Assembly (NCBI RefSeq): GCF_049347105.1
Contig: NZ_CP186334.1
Span: 4,278,001-4,342,000 of the forward strand
From: Gaoshiqia hydrogeniformans
Lineage (GTDB): Bacteria; Bacteroidota; Bacteroidia; Bacteroidales; Prolixibacteraceae
Direction of reading: 5' to 3'
Length of the DNA stretch: 64,000 bases
The translations under genes and the position numbers were made by a program. Shown here piece by piece: positions 43,221 to 52,175 of the stretch (the stretch's first letter is position 1; every line of letters starts with the position of its first letter). The notes beneath the pieces are model-generated. The model saw only the letters and a program-made list of their open reading frames with translations, was not told the origin of the DNA and made no database searches.

Positions 43221-43660
43221 TCACTAAATCACGTTACGCTCCCGGCGTATCCGGGAGAGGTATGCCCCCATACCGGCAAAAACACAAAAAAAGCAGGGCT
43301 TAAACATCAAGTCGCTGATGCAAACTGAACTGAAAAGCACAAAAACCTGCAACATGTCAATGAACGTCGGGCTCTTTCCTGCCCATTCTATCTGTGAAAT
43401 CCAATAAAAACCTTCAATAAGTGCATAGCCCTCAGCCCAGCGGGTGTAGTTCAACCGGGAACAATCGCTGGGCGCTGCACGCCGCTCATGTTCCTATTTA
43501 TTGAACAATCGCTGGGCGCTGCACGCCGCTCATGTTCCTATTTATTAGCGGCATTAAAGTTATCATTTCAACCCGACAGGAAAAAGACCTTATTGGTATT
43601 TATTTTACCGTCACGGTTCGGTTATCAGCAAAATCAGCATATTTGAAGCTGATTCTTCAG
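43221..43660. other. Region between the transposase and the TonB-receptor gene
   Basis: No coding frame of note. It carries two adjacent hairpins just after the transposase stop (43239-43257, 43259-43274), an 8-bp inverted repeat (43435-43442 with 43466-43473) whose loop contains GTTC and GAAC, and the 44-bp tandem repeat. It probably includes the right terminus of the element. Confidence 0.6.
43459..43546. repeat. Two perfect 44-bp tandem copies at the IS91-like right edge
   Basis: Copies at 43459-43502 and 43503-43546 are identical and abut with no spacer. Each begins with GAAC and contains the small hairpin GGCG-ctgca-CGCC. Confidence 0.95.
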
Positions 43661-46078
43661 TCAGAACAGGTTCCCGAATTTCACCCCGATGTTGATGGTC
43701 CGGGGCTGAGACGGCCCGTAAATATAGCCTGCATCGCGGTATACGCCGCGGTCGTAATCGTTCTGCATCCGGTTGAAAATATTTTTCACCCCGGCATAAA
43801 ACTGGATTCCGGTTTCATTTGTAAAATGAATGTCGTACGACAGCAAGAGGTCGGTGACTAAAAAATGATTCGTTTTTTTCAGTTGCTCTCCGTCAATGAT
43901 GTTGCCCCGGCTGATGGCGTCCACTACCAGCTGCCTTTCCTCGCCCTCAAAGTTGTCAGGATTCAGTCCAAAGTGAGGGACATCCATCGTGCCGGTATAG
44001 TTGAACGAGAGGCTGGTATTGAAATGATGGCTGGGTTTCCAGATAAAAGTGGCATAGCCGTAGCGCTTGGGCGTACGCACAAAATCTTTCGTCACGCTTT
44101 CTTCGTTTTCGCCCCAGGCCTGGGCCGACTCATAACGGCTTTGTTGAACGGTAAAGCCCACTTGTGTTTCCAGCTTCTCCGAAATAAACGATTTCCATTC
44201 CAGGTTAAGGCCGGCCACATAAGCGCCGTCGTCGGCATTTACCCGCATGTAGGCAAAGTTTCCCTCGTCGTCAAGCGGGTAAAACTCATTCGAAAACGGA
44301 TCTTTCAAGCGGGTATAAAACCCTTCGGCCAAAAAGTCGTTATAAGTATTTACCAGTGAGAAAACCGAATTTACCGATGCTGTAAATGCGTGAGAGGTTT
44401 CCTGTTTCAGGTTTTCGGAGTTAAAGGTCACAACGCGCGTCGCATTCACCAGTTCGATATGCAGGTCTTCGTTGAAAACCTGCGGTGCCCGGTAACCTTG
44501 TGCATAGCCCAGCCTGAAGCGCAAATCGGGATTCAGTTTGTACAGGATGCTCGCCCTGGGGACCAGGACATGATTGCTCAGGTCGGCATCGCTTTCGCGG
44601 TCGTTGATCCGGTAGTAATCGTACCGTAGTCCCAGCGAAAGGTTTACCTTTTCCGACTTCCAGTCGTGCTGAACAAAAGATCCCAGGGTATTCACGGCCT
44701 GCCGGGTTAATGTTGTATTTTCCTGGCCACCCGCACCCAGTTTCACATCATGCAGGTAATCTGTGGTATGGTCGGTTCCGAAAATCGTTGATGAGGGCGC
44801 GAACAGAAAGCGGGAAGAACTGAACCCATAATGCGCGCCAAACGAAGATGTCAGGTTTTTCGTGTCGCCATAGGCATTCGCGTCCTGCCGGGCGCCGTAA
44901 TACGAATCGCGCGCCACATGCTGGGCCGACGCGTAAACAGTCAGTTTATCGTAACTTCCGTTTGTGAATAAATCATAGGAAAGGTTCGCTCCTGAAATTA
45001 AATGATCAAGCTGCTCGGCAATATCCGCCTCATGCGGGAGATAATCCAGTTTATTTCCTCCGCGACGGTATTCGCTGATCCGGTAGCCGTCGAGCGTGAT
45101 TTTGCTTTTTTCTCCCGGCTTATGAAACAGGCTGAAACCAAAGGTTGTATTTTTCATTTCTACCAGTTCGCTGAACCCATCGTCGTTCAGATCGTGGGAA
45201 CCCCGGTTGCGAAGCATAGAATAAAGGTAACCGCCGGTTTTCCGGTTGTCGGCAATCACCGATGCATTGAGGTTAAGTTGTCCGTCAGCCGAAGATTCGC
45301 TGCCATCGCCGATACCCAGGGCGGCTATACGTCCGTCAACTAAAAAGGTATTCCTGACCGGTTCCTTGGTAATTATATTCACCGTCCCGGCAATGGCATT
45401 CCCTCCGAAAAGGGCGGAGCCTCCTCCACGCACAACCTCCAGGCGTTCCACCATATTGGCCGGGATCATTTCGAGCCCGTAAACGCCTGCCAAGCCGCTA
45501 AATACCGGACGGCTGTTCATCAGGATCTGCGTATAGGGCCCCTCCATCCCGTTCATGCGTAGTTGGGTAAAACCGCAATTCTGGCAATCGGTTTCGGTAC
45601 GCAGGCCCGGAGAAAACGATAGGCCCTCGGCAATGTTTACCGATTGCGTCATACTCATCAGTTTGGGCGAGATGGTTGTAACAACTACCGGAGCTTCGGC
45701 CCGGTTGGTCCGGTTGCGGTCGGCGGTCACCACAACACCTTCGATGTTTAAAAAATCTTCTTTTATTTCAAACCTGACTTCCAGGGTTTTGTTGGCCTCC
45801 GTCCGGATCGTTTTTGCGGAAGTTTTATACCCGACACCGCTCACCCTGACCGTTAACTCGCCTGCCGGAAGGTTAACGAGTTGAAAATGTCCCGTGGCAT
45901 CGGTTGTGGTCCCGATGGTCGTTCCGTCGATGGTGACGTTAATAAACGGAACATGTTCGCCATTGCACAGAACGTCGCCGATCAGGTTCGCATCGGTTTT
46001 TAGCTTCTGCGTATAGCCGGTAGTTGTCAGTAGAAAAAAAAGTAATATTGAGGTGGTCAAATTGATGATGTGTTTCAT
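43661..46078 (-). CDS. TonB-dependent outer-membrane receptor
   Basis: An 805-residue receptor. A signal peptide (MKHIINLTTSILLFFLLTTTGYTQ) leads to a carboxypeptidase-like regulatory domain (about 32-110), a plug with TVNIITKEP, and a 22-strand barrel ending in an aromatic residue. The plug holds CQNC near residue 164 (TETDCQNCGFTQLRMNGMEGPYTQ), a cysteine pair seen in a group of Bacteroidota receptors near metal-transport genes. It is not SusC-like. The His-rich gene upstream supports metal or metal-complex uptake. The ATG at 46078 fits the signal peptide. Ligand unknown. Confidence 0.88.
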   Translation of the reverse strand: MKHIINLTTSILLFFLLTTTGYTQKLKTDANLIGDVLCNGEHVPFINVTIDGTTIGTTTDATGHFQLVNLPAGELTVRVSGVGYKTSAKTIRTEANKTLEVRFEIKEDFLNIEGVVVTADRNRTNRAEAPVVVTTISPKLMSMTQSVNIAEGLSFSPGLRTETDCQNCGFTQLRMNGMEGPYTQILMNSRPVFSGLAGVYGLEMIPANMVERLEVVRGGGSALFGGNAIAGTVNIITKEPVRNTFLVDGRIAALGIGDGSESSADGQLNLNASVIADNRKTGGYLYSMLRNRGSHDLNDDGFSELVEMKNTTFGFSLFHKPGEKSKITLDGYRISEYRRGGNKLDYLPHEADIAEQLDHLISGANLSYDLFTNGSYDKLTVYASAQHVARDSYYGARQDANAYGDTKNLTSSFGAHYGFSSSRFLFAPSSTIFGTDHTTDYLHDVKLGAGGQENTTLTRQAVNTLGSFVQHDWKSEKVNLSLGLRYDYYRINDRESDADLSNHVLVPRASILYKLNPDLRFRLGYAQGYRAPQVFNEDLHIELVNATRVVTFNSENLKQETSHAFTASVNSVFSLVNTYNDFLAEGFYTRLKDPFSNEFYPLDDEGNFAYMRVNADDGAYVAGLNLEWKSFISEKLETQVGFTVQQSRYESAQAWGENEESVTKDFVRTPKRYGYATFIWKPSHHFNTSLSFNYTGTMDVPHFGLNPDNFEGEERQLVVDAISRGNIIDGEQLKKTNHFLVTDLLLSYDIHFTNETGIQFYAGVKNIFNRMQNDYDRGVYRDAGYIYGPSQPRTINIGVKFGNLF

Positions 46079-46126
46079 GATATCGTGTTGTTTGTCGTTT
46101 GATATTTTCAAATCAAATTAATTGAA

Positions 46127-46149
46127 GTCCCCGCAAAACCCGCAGGGAC
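46127..46149 (-). other. Hairpin between the His-rich gene and the TonB-receptor gene
   Basis: GTCCC.GC pairs with GC.GGGAC around a 7-nt loop. It lacks a T run, so it may be an RNA processing or stability element rather than a terminator. Confidence 0.4.
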
Positions 46150-46282
46150 CCGGATCAGCCGGAGCTACGGTATTGTACCTAACGGGATTGGCAGGGTAAA
46201 CACCGCTTAGCGATAGATCGATGTCCAAAAAGACAGCATAATCAGGTAAGGCTAAAAATACAGGCTAATTTATTTATCTGAT

Positions 46283-46639
46283 TTACAAAGGGGGAGAGCG
46301 CCCTTGCCGGCGGCCGTAAAACGACTGATCGTATCTGAATTGTTTGCAACCGAAATGAACAGGCCGCGAATATGCAGTTAATACCGCAACAAAAAGGGAA
46401 ACCAAAAAAAGAAGTTGCAACTGCGAAAGCTGAATGAATTCGGGTGCAGAGTGTTGATGTTTTTTGAAAGGAGCGGCATCCTGGCTTTTGTTGTAGGGGT
46501 GGGCATGCACCACCACCTGCCCGTTACCGAGGATGTGGGCATGCATAAAAACGGCATTGTTTACAATGAGCATTCCCATCAAAACAAAAAGCGCGCCGGC
46601 TGCAAAATTCTTTATATTATACCTGTAAAATATCAACAC
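46283..46639 (-). CDS. His-rich small membrane protein upstream of the TonB receptor
   Basis: A 118-residue protein with a GTG start, two membrane helices (about 13-30 and 75-91) and a His-rich loop between them: HAH near residue 33, HAHPY near 45, and HQH near 60. The basic tail ends in RRQGRSPPL. It lies 205 bp upstream of a TonB-dependent receptor in the same direction. The histidines suggest binding of a soft or borderline metal ion such as zinc, copper or nickel; which one is unknown. The start could also be the ATG at codon 22. Confidence 0.7.
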   Translation of the reverse strand: MLIFYRYNIKNFAAGALFVLMGMLIVNNAVFMHAHILGNGQVVVHAHPYNKSQDAAPFKKHQHSAPEFIQLSQLQLLFLVSLFVAVLTAYSRPVHFGCKQFRYDQSFYGRRQGRSPPL

Positions 46640-46739
46640 AAATGCTAAATCAAGACATTCTTCGACAGATTAAAACTCAAACCTGCCCCGATTGTTCAAA
46701 ATTTAACATTCAGAAAAATAAAATTGAGTTGATTTTTGG

Positions 46740-47762
46740 TCAGGCGCCCAACACATTCACCTCCGGCTCGAGATTGATACCGAAGCGCCCGTGCACCGAT
46801 TCCCTGATTTTCACCGATAGCCGGTACAAATCCTCACCGCTGGCATTTCCGTAATTCACCAGCACGAGGGCCTGTTTTTCGTGCACCCCGGTATCCCCTT
46901 CGCGAAAGCCTTTCCAGCCGCACTGATCGATAAGCCAGCCGGCTGCCAGTTTTGATTTTCCTTCACCAGCCGGGTAAACAGGCATCGACGGGAAAGCAGC
47001 TTTCAGTTTTTCGGCCAGTTCCTGATCGACGACCGGGTTTTTAAAGAAACTCCCGGCATTGCCCAATAAACCGGGATCGGGCAATTTGGATTCGCGGATC
47101 GCGATCACCGCCTGGCGGATGTGGTGCAGGCTTTCTCCTCCCTGTTTTTCAACTTCTGCTTTCAGGTCGCCGTAACCCAGCTTGTACCCGGCAAATTTAT
47201 CCAGGCAAAAAACCACCGAGGTGACCACGAAACGGCCTTTCAAGTCGTTCTTGAAAATACTGTCGCGGTAGGCGAAACGGCATTCTTCTGCCGGAATCGC
47301 GTATTCGCTGAAGGTTTGCAGGTCGAAGCCATTTACCTGCACAACAAAATCCTGCACTTCGACGCCGTAAGCGCCAATATTTTGAACCGGCGCTGCTCCC
47401 ACATTTCCGGGGATCAGCGACAGATTTTCGATGCCGAAAAACGATTGACTGACACAATAAGCAACAAAGTCATCCCAAGTCTCACCGGCGCCAACTTCCA
47501 GCCATACCTGGTTCCGGTCTTCGCGCAACCGGCTGATTCCGGGCACATGGGCATGAATGACCAATCCCTCAAAATCGTTTACAAACAATAAATTGCTCCC
47601 TCCCCCCAGGAAGAGCAAAGGCAATTCGGTCCATTTTTCAAAAGAGTTTAAAAAGAGGGGTAAATCTTCAGCCTCGGTAAATTCAAAAAAGTAACGGGCT
47701 TTAATATCCAGTCCAAAGGTATTGTATTTCTTCAGAGAATAATTTTCTTCAAAACGAACCAT
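46740..47762 (-). CDS. murB: UDP-N-acetylenolpyruvoylglucosamine reductase
   Basis: A 340-residue type I MurB. FAD-binding segment LFLGGGSNLLF near residue 51, the YRDSIFK segment near 190, GSFFKNPVV near 237 with the proton-donor serine, and the C-terminal catalytic Glu in LEPEVNVLG. It completes synthesis of UDP-MurNAc in the cytoplasm. It is not in a dcw cluster here. No partner lies adjacent; a small lipoprotein gene is divergent. Confidence 0.96.
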   Translation of the reverse strand: MVRFEENYSLKKYNTFGLDIKARYFFEFTEAEDLPLFLNSFEKWTELPLLFLGGGSNLLFVNDFEGLVIHAHVPGISRLREDRNQVWLEVGAGETWDDFVAYCVSQSFFGIENLSLIPGNVGAAPVQNIGAYGVEVQDFVVQVNGFDLQTFSEYAIPAEECRFAYRDSIFKNDLKGRFVVTSVVFCLDKFAGYKLGYGDLKAEVEKQGGESLHHIRQAVIAIRESKLPDPGLLGNAGSFFKNPVVDQELAEKLKAAFPSMPVYPAGEGKSKLAAGWLIDQCGWKGFREGDTGVHEKQALVLVNYGNASGEDLYRLSVKIRESVHGRFGINLEPEVNVLGA

Positions 47763-47905
47763 AAATTGATTTTTTTTGATATAGATTGCTCGTATTCACA
47801 CTCATTACAAAGACAAATATTAATTTTTATACTTGTTTTGTTAATTTATGATATCATTTCTCGAAAATTACGAACAAGGTGCAAATAACGAATCATCCTT
47901 TTGCA

Positions 47906-47913
47906 TAAATTTG
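47906..47913 (+). promoter_or_regulatory. -7 promoter element of the small lipoprotein
   Basis: TAAATTTG matches TAnnTTTG exactly, 55 bp upstream of the start codon. No -33 element is clear. Confidence 0.5.
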
Positions 47914-47968
47914 CAGCACAAAGGAAGTCAATTCTGGCTTTCACACAAAAGTTAAACCCTATTTTGTT

Positions 47969-48157
47969 ATGAAAAAGTTGATTTTTTTAGTTGGTATTGT
48001 AGCACTGATGGCTGCTTGCGGCGCTCAGGCCGGTAAAGAAACTGCAAAAGAAGCTGAAACCGAAATGGACGCAGTGGAAGAAATTGTTGCTGATTCAATA
48101 GTTGTTGATTCAACAGCAGTTGCTGTTCCCGATTCAATCGAAGCTATTGTCGAGTAG
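47969..48157 (+). CDS. Small acidic lipoprotein
   Basis: A 62-residue predicted lipoprotein. The lipobox is LMAAC (Cys17). The mature part is about 45 residues, rich in Glu, Asp, Ala and Val with no predicted fold (DAVEEIVADSIVVDSTAVAV). It is monocistronic with its own promoter element and a strong terminator, which argues that it is a real gene. Function unknown. Confidence 0.75.
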   Translation: MKKLIFLVGIVALMAACGAQAGKETAKEAETEMDAVEEIVADSIVVDSTAVAVPDSIEAIVE

Positions 48158-48177
48158 TTAAATCCCGGGACGAAGAT

Positions 48178-48217
48178 GTTTTAAAGAGACTGTATGGTTT
48201 CTTTAAAACATTTTTTT
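48178..48217 (+). terminator. Terminator after the small lipoprotein gene
   Basis: GTTTTAAAGA (48178-48187) pairs perfectly with TCTTTAAAAC (48200-48209), followed by a T run. The region also abuts the ftsE stop, so it may serve both strands. Confidence 0.8.
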
Positions 48218-48932
48218 AATTATCCATCAATTCAGCAAAATCAACTTCTTCAGCAGCTTTGGACGAGTCGGTCATCTGCCGGTCGGCACAGATCAAGGTG
48301 CGCGAAGGAAATTTATTCAGCAACAGGTAGTCGTGAGTAGCCATCACAATGGTTTTTCCCTGCCCGTTAATTTCTTTAAAAATTTGCATTAAATCGTTCG
48401 ATGTATCGGGGTCCAGGTTTCCGGTAGGTTCGTCGGCCAGGATAATATCCGGATTATTCAGCAAAGCCCGTGCAATAACCACCCGTTGCTGTTCGCCGCC
48501 CGATAGTTCATGAGGCATGCTTTTCAGTTTATTCAGCATCCCAACGCGGTCCATAACCTCCAGGATCCGGCTTCCAATCGCTTTTTCCTGCTTCCACCCG
48601 GTGGCTTTCAATACAAATTCCAGGTTGGCATAAACAGTCCGGTCGGTGAGCAGTCGAAAATCCTGAAACACCACGCCCAGCTTCCGGCGCAAAAACGGAA
48701 CTTCCGATCGCTTGATGCGGGCCAGGTTATACCCGGCGACCAGCGCTTCGCCCGAGTAAAAATCCAACTCGGCATTTAACAGGTGGATCAGGCTCGACTT
48801 ACCGCTGCCGACTTTGCCAATCAGGTAGACCCATTCTCCGCTTTTGATTTCAAGATTTACATTTTCCAAAACGAGGTGGTCCTGCTGGAAAATATCCACA
48901 TTTTTTAATGAAATGACAGAAGTTTTCTCCAT
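48216..48932 (-). CDS. ftsE: FtsE-like ABC transporter ATPase
   Basis: A 238-residue ABC ATPase. Walker A is GKVGSGKSS near residue 40, the signature LSGGEQQR near 143, and Walker B ILADEPTGNLD near 163. The sequence SGEWVYLIGKVGSGKSSLIHLL and overall length fit FtsE, the partner of FtsX in cell division and peptidoglycan hydrolase activation. No ftsX gene is adjacent, which is common in Bacteroidota. Confidence in the FtsE label is moderate; it could be another small ABC ATPase. Confidence 0.85.
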   Translation of the reverse strand: MEKTSVISLKNVDIFQQDHLVLENVNLEIKSGEWVYLIGKVGSGKSSLIHLLNAELDFYSGEALVAGYNLARIKRSEVPFLRRKLGVVFQDFRLLTDRTVYANLEFVLKATGWKQEKAIGSRILEVMDRVGMLNKLKSMPHELSGGEQQRVVIARALLNNPDIILADEPTGNLDPDTSNDLMQIFKEINGQGKTIVMATHDYLLLNKFPSRTLICADRQMTDSSKAAEEVDFAELMDN

Positions 48933-49265
48933 GTGCTCAGAATTAACTTGCTACCTGCAAAACTAATTTTTTTTCACTATTATCCGACTAAACCAGGGAA
49001 ATCGCTTTTAGAAAAATATTTCTGACTTTGACCTTGCATGACTCCTATTTTTGATGTCAACTCTAATTTCCTGTCATGGACAATCAGAAAAAGAAATGAA
49101 AAAGTATCGGAGAAGAAAAACAGGTTATTTGCCTGACTTTATAAATCTGGTGTAATTCAGGCCATGCATTATCATCCATAAACATCGGATTGGTCCCGAA
49201 AATCAGCATTGTTGGTTACGCCATCGCGGGAAATCAGTCAATTGACATGTATCTGTAAAAATACA
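48933..49265. other. Intergenic region between ftsE and the rnf operon, no gene seen
   Basis: About 330 bp with no coding frame on either strand. It includes the ftsE promoter region at its left side. Nothing else was recognised. Confidence 0.5.
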
Positions 49266-49290
49266 AAAGGCAACCTTGCGGGTTGCCTTT
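49266..49290 (-). terminator. Terminator of the rnf operon
   Basis: A perfect 10-bp stem, AAAGGCAACC with GGTTGCCTTT, around a 5-nt loop, 31-55 bp after the rnfA stop, with a T-rich tail on the leftward strand. Confidence 0.85.
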
Positions 49291-49320
49291 GCGAGTATCG
49301 GAAAATGGTATGGTTGTTGA

Positions 49321-49893
49321 CTACACCAATCCGCTAAAACCCATAAATGCCATAGCCAAAATGCCGGCAACAATGAGCGCGATCGGAGTTCCTTTTAATC
49401 CTTTGGGTACATCAATCAAATCGAGGTGTTCACGCAATCCGGCAAAAAGTACCAGCGCCAGTCCAAAACCCACGGCGTTGCTGACGGCAAACACAACCCC
49501 CTCCATTAAGTTAAATTCTTTCTGGATGGTTAGGATAGCTACCCCCAGGATGGCACAGTTAGTGGTAATCAGTGGCAAAAATACGCCAAGCGCCTGGTAC
49601 AGGGCCGGGCTCACTTTTTTCAGGATAATTTCGACCAGCTGAACCAACGATGCAATAACCAGGATAAATGAAATGGTTTGCAGATAACCGATTTTGAATG
49701 GGTTGAGAATGTACAGTTGAATCAGGTAGGTGACAATGGTTGCCAGTACCATCACAAAGGTAACAGCCCCGGCCATGCCCACCGCTGTTGAGATTCGTTT
49801 TGAAACACCCAGAAACGGACAAACGCCCAAAAACTGGGTCAATACAATGTTATTGACAAAAACAGCTGATATAATAATGATGATGTATTCCAT
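49321..49893 (-). CDS. rnfA: Rnf complex subunit A (membrane)
   Basis: A 190-residue, six-helix membrane protein of the RnfA/RnfE/NqrD/NqrE family (VNNIVLTQFLGVCPFLGVSKR at the N-terminus with the conserved Cys). With RnfE it forms the ion-translocating core in opposite membrane orientation. It is the last gene of rseC-rnfBCDGEA. RnfE and RnfA are clear paralogs; the first is identified by FLKENPIFVLLLGMCPTLGVT. Confidence 0.95.
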   Translation of the reverse strand: MEYIIIIISAVFVNNIVLTQFLGVCPFLGVSKRISTAVGMAGAVTFVMVLATIVTYLIQLYILNPFKIGYLQTISFILVIASLVQLVEIILKKVSPALYQALGVFLPLITTNCAILGVAILTIQKEFNLMEGVVFAVSNAVGFGLALVLFAGLREHLDLIDVPKGLKGTPIALIVAGILAMAFMGFSGLV

Positions 49894-49896
49894 GCG

Positions 49897-50490
49897 TTAT
49901 TCTCCTATGCTTTTTTTGATTTTATTGGAAATGGCAATCAGATAGCCAAGTACAATGAATGCCCCGGGAGCCAGGACAAAAAGTAACATGCCGTAGTCTT
50001 CTGGATAAACTGCCAGACCAAAGATTTTTCCGCTTCCCAGAAATTCGCGAATGGCACCCAGGATGGTTAAGGCCATGGAAAAACCGAGTCCCATGCTTAA
50101 ACCGTCGATGGCTGAAGAAATCACGTTATTTTTCGATGCAAACGCTTCCGCGCGTCCTAAAACGATGCAGTTAACCACAATCAGGGGGATAAATAAACCC
50201 AGGCTTTTGAACAGCTCAGGCAGATAAGCTTGCATCGACAATTCGACTACGGTAACAAAGGAGGCGATAATAACAATAAAACTCGGGATTCGGACTTTAT
50301 CCGGAATGACATTTTTTACCATCGAAACCACGATGTTTGCCATCAGCAATACAAAGGTTGTGGCCAGGCCCATGCCTAATCCGTTGATGGCCGAAGATGT
50401 AACACCAAGGGTAGGGCACATCCCCAGAAGCAAAACAAAAATGGGATTCTCTTTTAAAAATCCTTTTGTGAAGTTATTCCATTGATTCAT
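49897..50490 (-). CDS. rnfE: Rnf complex subunit E (membrane)
   Basis: A 197-residue, six-helix membrane protein (NPIFVLLLGMCPTLGVTSS at the N-terminus). It shares a 4-bp overlap (ATGA) with rnfG and is 3 bp from rnfA, so the genes are translated together. It carries a conserved Cys for the intramembrane iron-sulfur centre known in the family. Confidence 0.95.
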   Translation of the reverse strand: MNQWNNFTKGFLKENPIFVLLLGMCPTLGVTSSAINGLGMGLATTFVLLMANIVVSMVKNVIPDKVRIPSFIVIIASFVTVVELSMQAYLPELFKSLGLFIPLIVVNCIVLGRAEAFASKNNVISSAIDGLSMGLGFSMALTILGAIREFLGSGKIFGLAVYPEDYGMLLFVLAPGAFIVLGYLIAISNKIKKSIGE

Positions 50491-51131
50491 AATGCACCTC
50501 CTTCTGTTTCTTCATGTTGCGAAATGGGATTCTCCTCTGTTTTTTCAGGGGCGGATGCCTGATAGGTTTCGTAGGCCCGCCGGACGGATTCCAAAAAGGC
50601 CCGGGATGTAATCGTCGATGCGGTAATTGCATCTACCTCACCACCGTCTTTACTCACCAGAAGCTTCGTCGTTTCAGGATTTTTACCGATAATGTTCTGG
50701 CCGGTTTTTTCCGGATTGTTGAACCAGGTATCCATTTTTGACCCCAAACCGGGTGTTTCTTTGTGTTCGAGCACCTGGTACCCGCTGATGGCGCCGTCGG
50801 GTTGAAATCCGACCATGACCTGGATTAATCCGCCAAAGCCGTTTTTCGAGTATGTTTTTACAGCGATGCCCACCAATTCGTGCGAACTGTCGAATGCCGG
50901 GAAAAACACCAGGCTATCGCCTCCTTCTGAAGGAGTGGCTTTCCAGGCGGCGCCAAGTTCTGCAAAATCGGGCAAGATGCTCTTTATCGCGTCGTTTTGT
51001 GCTTTTAGTTTTGCTGCATCAATGGCTTCTTTCGTCAGGTTGTGTACAAAACCTAAAATAGATGCAGACAGGAAAGAGACCAAAAATAAGGTCAATACCA
51101 TGCTTAAGAATGTCGATTTTTTTCCGGCCAT
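50487..51131 (-). CDS. rnfG: Rnf complex subunit G (FMN-binding)
   Basis: A 214-residue periplasmic flavoprotein with one N-terminal helix. The FMN attachment motif near residue 175 is DAITASTITS, where the family has S/T-G-A-T; the conserved threonine is present although the second position is Ala rather than Gly. It overlaps rnfE by four bases and rnfD by one. It passes electrons between RnfD and other subunits. Confidence 0.94.
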   Translation of the reverse strand: MAGKKSTFLSMVLTLFLVSFLSASILGFVHNLTKEAIDAAKLKAQNDAIKSILPDFAELGAAWKATPSEGGDSLVFFPAFDSSHELVGIAVKTYSKNGFGGLIQVMVGFQPDGAISGYQVLEHKETPGLGSKMDTWFNNPEKTGQNIIGKNPETTKLLVSKDGGEVDAITASTITSRAFLESVRRAYETYQASAPEKTEENPISQHEETEGGAL

Positions 51132-52120
51132 TACCTGGTTCCTCCAAAGCGTTTAGGTTTCACGTATGCGTTTATCAGCGGCGTAAAACCGTTCATAATT
51201 AGGATGGCGAAAGAAATGCCTTCGGGATATGCGCCGAAATTCCGGATCAGGATGGTGATTACCCCAATGCCGAGGGCAAAAATAAACTGTCCGCGGTGCG
51301 ACATGGGCGAGGTGACCATATCGGTCGCCATGTAAATTGCTCCCAGCATAGCGCCGCCGGTAAGTAAATGAAATACCGGTTCGATGAATTTTTCGGGGTT
51401 GACCAGCCACAGAATACCCTGGAATACAAACATGCTTCCCAGCAGAAAAACGGGGATGTGCCAGGTAATTACTTTTTTCCATAGTAGGTAGCCAAATCCG
51501 AGCAGCAGCAGCAGGGCCGAAATTTCGCCCAACGAACCGGACATGTTTCCGTAAAGCAGGTCCGTCGCGGATGGCAGACCGGACATCAGCTCGCTCACCG
51601 GCTGACCGTTTTTAACGCCTTCTTTTAAAAGGCCCAGCGGGGTGGCTGTGGTTAAAGCGTCAACGGCGGCCTGCTGGTTCAGGTTAACCGGCCAGCTGGT
51701 CATTTGAACCGGGAAGGAAATCAACAGAAACACGCGGCCAACCAATGCCGGGTTAAACGGATTGCTTCCTAACCCGCCAAACGACATTTTTCCGACGCCG
51801 ATGGCAACCAGGGCCCCGGTAACAATAATCCAGCCCGGGATTGAGGCCGGAACGTTAAATGCCAGCAGAATGCCGGTCAAGGCAGCAGAACCGTCGGTTA
51901 TTTTGGGTTCTGTTTTCATGATGAAACGCTGAATCAGGTATTCGAAAGCCATGCAGGCCACAACAGACAGTAAGGTAACCCTGACTGCATCCAGCCCAAA
52001 CATGAATACCGACCAGACCAACGCCGGCAACAAGGCCAGGATAACCCGGTACATGATCTTATTCACCGAGTCGCTGGTGTGAACATGCGGTGAAGGTGAT
52101 ATCGTTAGCAGTTTACTCAT
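51131..52120 (-). CDS. rnfD: Rnf complex subunit D (membrane FMN protein)
   Basis: A 329-residue membrane protein with about eight or nine helices, homologous to NqrB. The region FHLLTGGAMLGAIYMATDMVTSP near residue 238 contains the threonine to which FMN is bound in the family. It follows rnfC in the operon. It is central to ion-coupled electron transfer. Confidence 0.95.
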   Translation of the reverse strand: MSKLLTISPSPHVHTSDSVNKIMYRVILALLPALVWSVFMFGLDAVRVTLLSVVACMAFEYLIQRFIMKTEPKITDGSAALTGILLAFNVPASIPGWIIVTGALVAIGVGKMSFGGLGSNPFNPALVGRVFLLISFPVQMTSWPVNLNQQAAVDALTTATPLGLLKEGVKNGQPVSELMSGLPSATDLLYGNMSGSLGEISALLLLLGFGYLLWKKVITWHIPVFLLGSMFVFQGILWLVNPEKFIEPVFHLLTGGAMLGAIYMATDMVTSPMSHRGQFIFALGIGVITILIRNFGAYPEGISFAILIMNGFTPLINAYVKPKRFGGTR

Positions 52121-52175
52121 TTTTGATTATTCTGAATTAACACTGAATTGTTTGTTTCGTTTTATGAAAATCCGG

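Larger units (their letters stand above)
41015..43546 (+). mobile_element. IS91-like element with tyrosine recombinase and Y2 HUH transposase
   Basis: Two genes in the same direction, a tyrosine recombinase and an HUH transposase, overlap by 17 bp. Hairpins lie at both edges: left TTTAGTT/AACTAAA (41015-41033) and ATCCGC/GCGGAT (41033-41048), with GAAC at 41026-41029; right CTCCCGG/CCGGGAG (43239-43257), GGTATG/CATACC (43259-43274), and a long one at 43435-43473. GAAC or GTTC at the edge is the known IS91-family target tetranucleotide. The exact ends are not settled. Two 44-bp copies at 43459-43546 mark the right side. Confidence 0.75.

Noticed and set aside
43459..43546. CRISPR-like repeat
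   Set aside because: Only two copies, and they abut with no spacer, so they are a tandem duplication at the transposon edge.
46081..46282. Cobalamin riboswitch upstream of the TonB receptor
   Set aside because: A hairpin is present but I could not find the conserved B12-box, so I do not call it.
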